Shown piece after piece: positions 62,652 through 64,000 of a DNA stretch of 64,000 bases. Within the stretch, counting starts at the first letter, position 1, and the number at the start of each line of letters is the position of its first letter. Position numbers and translations under genes: made by a program. Below the pieces are notes generated by a model that was not told the origin of the DNA, did no database searches, and was given only the letters and a program-made list of their open reading frames with translations. Origin of the DNA: Flavobacteriales bacterium (lineage in GTDB: Bacteria; Bacteroidota; Bacteroidia; Flavobacteriales_D; Sanyastnellaceae); assembly GCA_022447625.1 (NCBI GenBank), contig JAKVAX010000005.1, forward strand, positions 124,001 through 188,000, given 5' to 3'.

Positions 62652-63722
62652 TCACGAGATCTTCAGATTCCAGTTGAACTTATCTTCTACCTCTCCGCGT
62701 TTGATGGCGTTGAGGGCTTTCTTTGCTTTGTTTGCGAACTCCCATGTTTCAGACGGAGCGAGCTCATAATCAACACCTTCGAAAGCAATGCTTCGGATAG
62801 GTGCAATGGTAGCAGCTGTTCCGGCACCAAAGGCTTCATCTAGAGCTCCCATCTTTGCAAGCTCGATGATTTCAGCAACGGATACTCGACGTTCTTCAAC
62901 ATCATATCCCCAATCACGTGCAAGCGTCAAAACACTGTCGCGTGTTATTCCTGCAAGGATCGTTTCACTCGTTGAAGGAGAAATGATCTTATTTCCTGAG
63001 CGGAACACTACATTCATCGTACCTGATTCCTCAATGTACTTGTGCTCTGCCGCGTCTGTCCAGATCAACTGCTGGTAGCCTTCTTCTTGGGCCATCTTTG
63101 CTGGGTACAACGCGCCTGCGTAGTTTCCAGCTGCCTTTGCATATCCAGTACCTCCTGGTGCTGAACGCACAAACTTGGTTTCAATCTTCACATTCACTTC
63201 ACTTCCGTAGTACGCGCCTACAGGACAAGTGAAAATCATGAAACGGTAAGTCTCCGATGGTTTTACACCAATGTATTCGTCGGTAGCAAACATGAACGGA
63301 CGAATGTAAAGCGCCGCGTCTGGATTCGATGGAACCCATCCTTGATCCATATTTAAGAGCTGCATGAGAGCCTCTTGGAATGTAGAAGGATCTACATGAG
63401 GCATACACATACGCTCAGCGCTCACGTTGAAACGCTCAATATTCTTCTCTGGTCTAAATAGGTATACATCTCCTGAGTTTCCTCGGAAGGCTTTCATTCC
63501 TTCGAAGATTGACTGCCCGTAGTGGATTACCGACGATGCAGGGTTCATAGAGAGATTCTGGAACGGAATGATTTGGCCTTTTTGCCAAGTTCCGTCTTTA
63601 TAATCCATTACAAACATGTGGTCTGAAAAGACTCGTCCGAATGGCAGGTTGTCAAAATCAACCTTTGGGAGGCGTGAAGCCCCTACTTCTTCAATGTCAA
63701 ACATAAATTCTGATACGATCAT
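62652..63722 (-). CDS. ilvE: Branched-chain-amino-acid aminotransferase
   Basis: A 356-aa class IV PLP aminotransferase that makes or degrades Val, Leu and Ile. Signatures: SVIHYGQSIFEGMKAFRG, RPEKNIERFNVSAERM, the PLP Lys region GYAKAAGNYAGALYPA, and YIEESGTMNVVFRSG. Length matches the ~355-aa bacterial type. A possible hairpin lies 18 bp after the stop. Confidence 0.93.
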   Translation of the reverse strand: MIVSEFMFDIEEVGASRLPKVDFDNLPFGRVFSDHMFVMDYKDGTWQKGQIIPFQNLSMNPASSVIHYGQSIFEGMKAFRGNSGDVYLFRPEKNIERFNVSAERMCMPHVDPSTFQEALMQLLNMDQGWVPSNPDAALYIRPFMFATDEYIGVKPSETYRFMIFTCPVGAYYGSEVNVKIETKFVRSAPGGTGYAKAAGNYAGALYPAKMAQEEGYQQLIWTDAAEHKYIEESGTMNVVFRSGNKIISPSTSETILAGITRDSVLTLARDWGYDVEERRVSVAEIIELAKMGALDEAFGAGTAATIAPIRSIAFEGVDYELAPSETWEFANKAKKALNAIKRGEVEDKFNWNLKIS

Positions 63723-63845
63723 CTTCCTGTCATTTAGGCTTGATGAGGGCTTAATTGCCCCGATCTGCGACCTCTGTCGCGCAACGCGAATATAAGGAAC
63801 TCAATGAGGAGAACGGCCGAGCTGACTCACAATTGAGGTTAACTC

Positions 63846-64000
63846 TACTCGTTTCCTTGAGGCGAGAATAAGAACTTATTTGGGCTTACTAGTTGAGCCT
63901 TAACCGCGTACATTACAATTGCCGCCGTATTATTAACTCCCAACTTCTGCATGATGTTTTTCCGATGCGTATTTACGGTATGGGCGCTTAGGAACAACTT
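63846..64000 (-). CDS. LuxR-family regulator, C-terminal HTH (5' end outside window)
   Basis: A minus-strand frame runs from the window edge to TAG at 63846. The encoded ~50 residues read as a LuxR/NarL helix-turn-helix (FLSAHTVNTHRKNIMQKLGVNNTAA), with the usual HTVxxHxxNIMxKLxV pattern, and end shortly after. Only the C-terminal end is visible; whether a response-regulator receiver precedes it cannot be seen. Confidence 0.85.

Overview
The window comes from a Bacteroidota chromosome, most likely a marine or free-living Flavobacteriales lineage; a Schleiferiaceae/Cryomorphaceae-type genome is my guess, not a demonstration. The evidence is six proteins ending in type IX secretion (T9SS) type A sorting domains, repeated TAnnTTTG -7 promoter elements, a transketolase split into N and C subunits, the folP/DUF1599/BT_3928/cdaA neighbourhood, a FtsB/DivIC-like protein, SprB repeats, and weak Shine-Dalgarno signals. 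I recognised no prophage, insertion sequence, CRISPR array, rRNA or tRNA.

Layout. 1-3.2 kb: two tandem LVIVD beta-propeller proteins (T9SS cargo). 3.2-10.9 kb: phenylalanine hydroxylase, clpC and gyrA (divergent, with two DnaA boxes between them) and a secreted TPR protein. 10.9-17.7 kb: a DinB-fold protein, a Crp/Fnr regulator with a perfect FNR-type palindrome nearby, a class V aminotransferase-fold enzyme, then a tightly coupled minus-strand operon egtB-egtD-DUF427-cupredoxin-cupredoxin in which every junction is an ATGA stop/start overlap. 17.7-26 kb: an SprB-repeat protein, a multi-CBM secreted protein divergent from an alpha-amylase, a thioesterase, a membrane peroxiredoxin and a secreted cupredoxin. 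26-29.5 kb: HU, trmH, MATE exporter, fmt. 29.5-36 kb: a small HTH regulator surrounded and invaded by a palindromic operator motif, methylmalonyl-CoA mutase (two subunits), a CsaA-like protein and a histidine kinase. 36-45 kb: a thioesterase/HAD phosphatase/class IV aminotransferase operon, peptide-transporter permease, BT_3928, DUF1599, folP, cdaA, BASS transporter, ftsB and a decayed DUF3667 gene. 45-51 kb: rhomboid protease, DUF4440, ychF, the split transketolase with a secreted VWA protein between its halves. 51-64 kb: dapA, DUF6913, pirin, nitroreductase, lipoproteins, a DUF4112 gene interrupted by an in-frame stop, msrA, DUF5723 barrel, ilvE, and the C-terminal end of a LuxR-type regulator cut by the window edge.

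Two genome-scale signals are not explained by the genes. First, a 13-bp element (TTCCGCGCTAGCG or its complement) occurs nine times exactly and seven times with one mismatch. It sits mostly inside coding sequences and in several reading frames, so DNA rather than peptide is conserved. Second, several intergenic gaps between 37.7 and 51 kb are filled with degenerate tandem repeats that differ in sequence but share a 7-bp period. The other strong candidates for new biology are the egtBD/DUF427/split-multicopper-oxidase operon and the self-operator array of the HTH gene at 29.7 kb.
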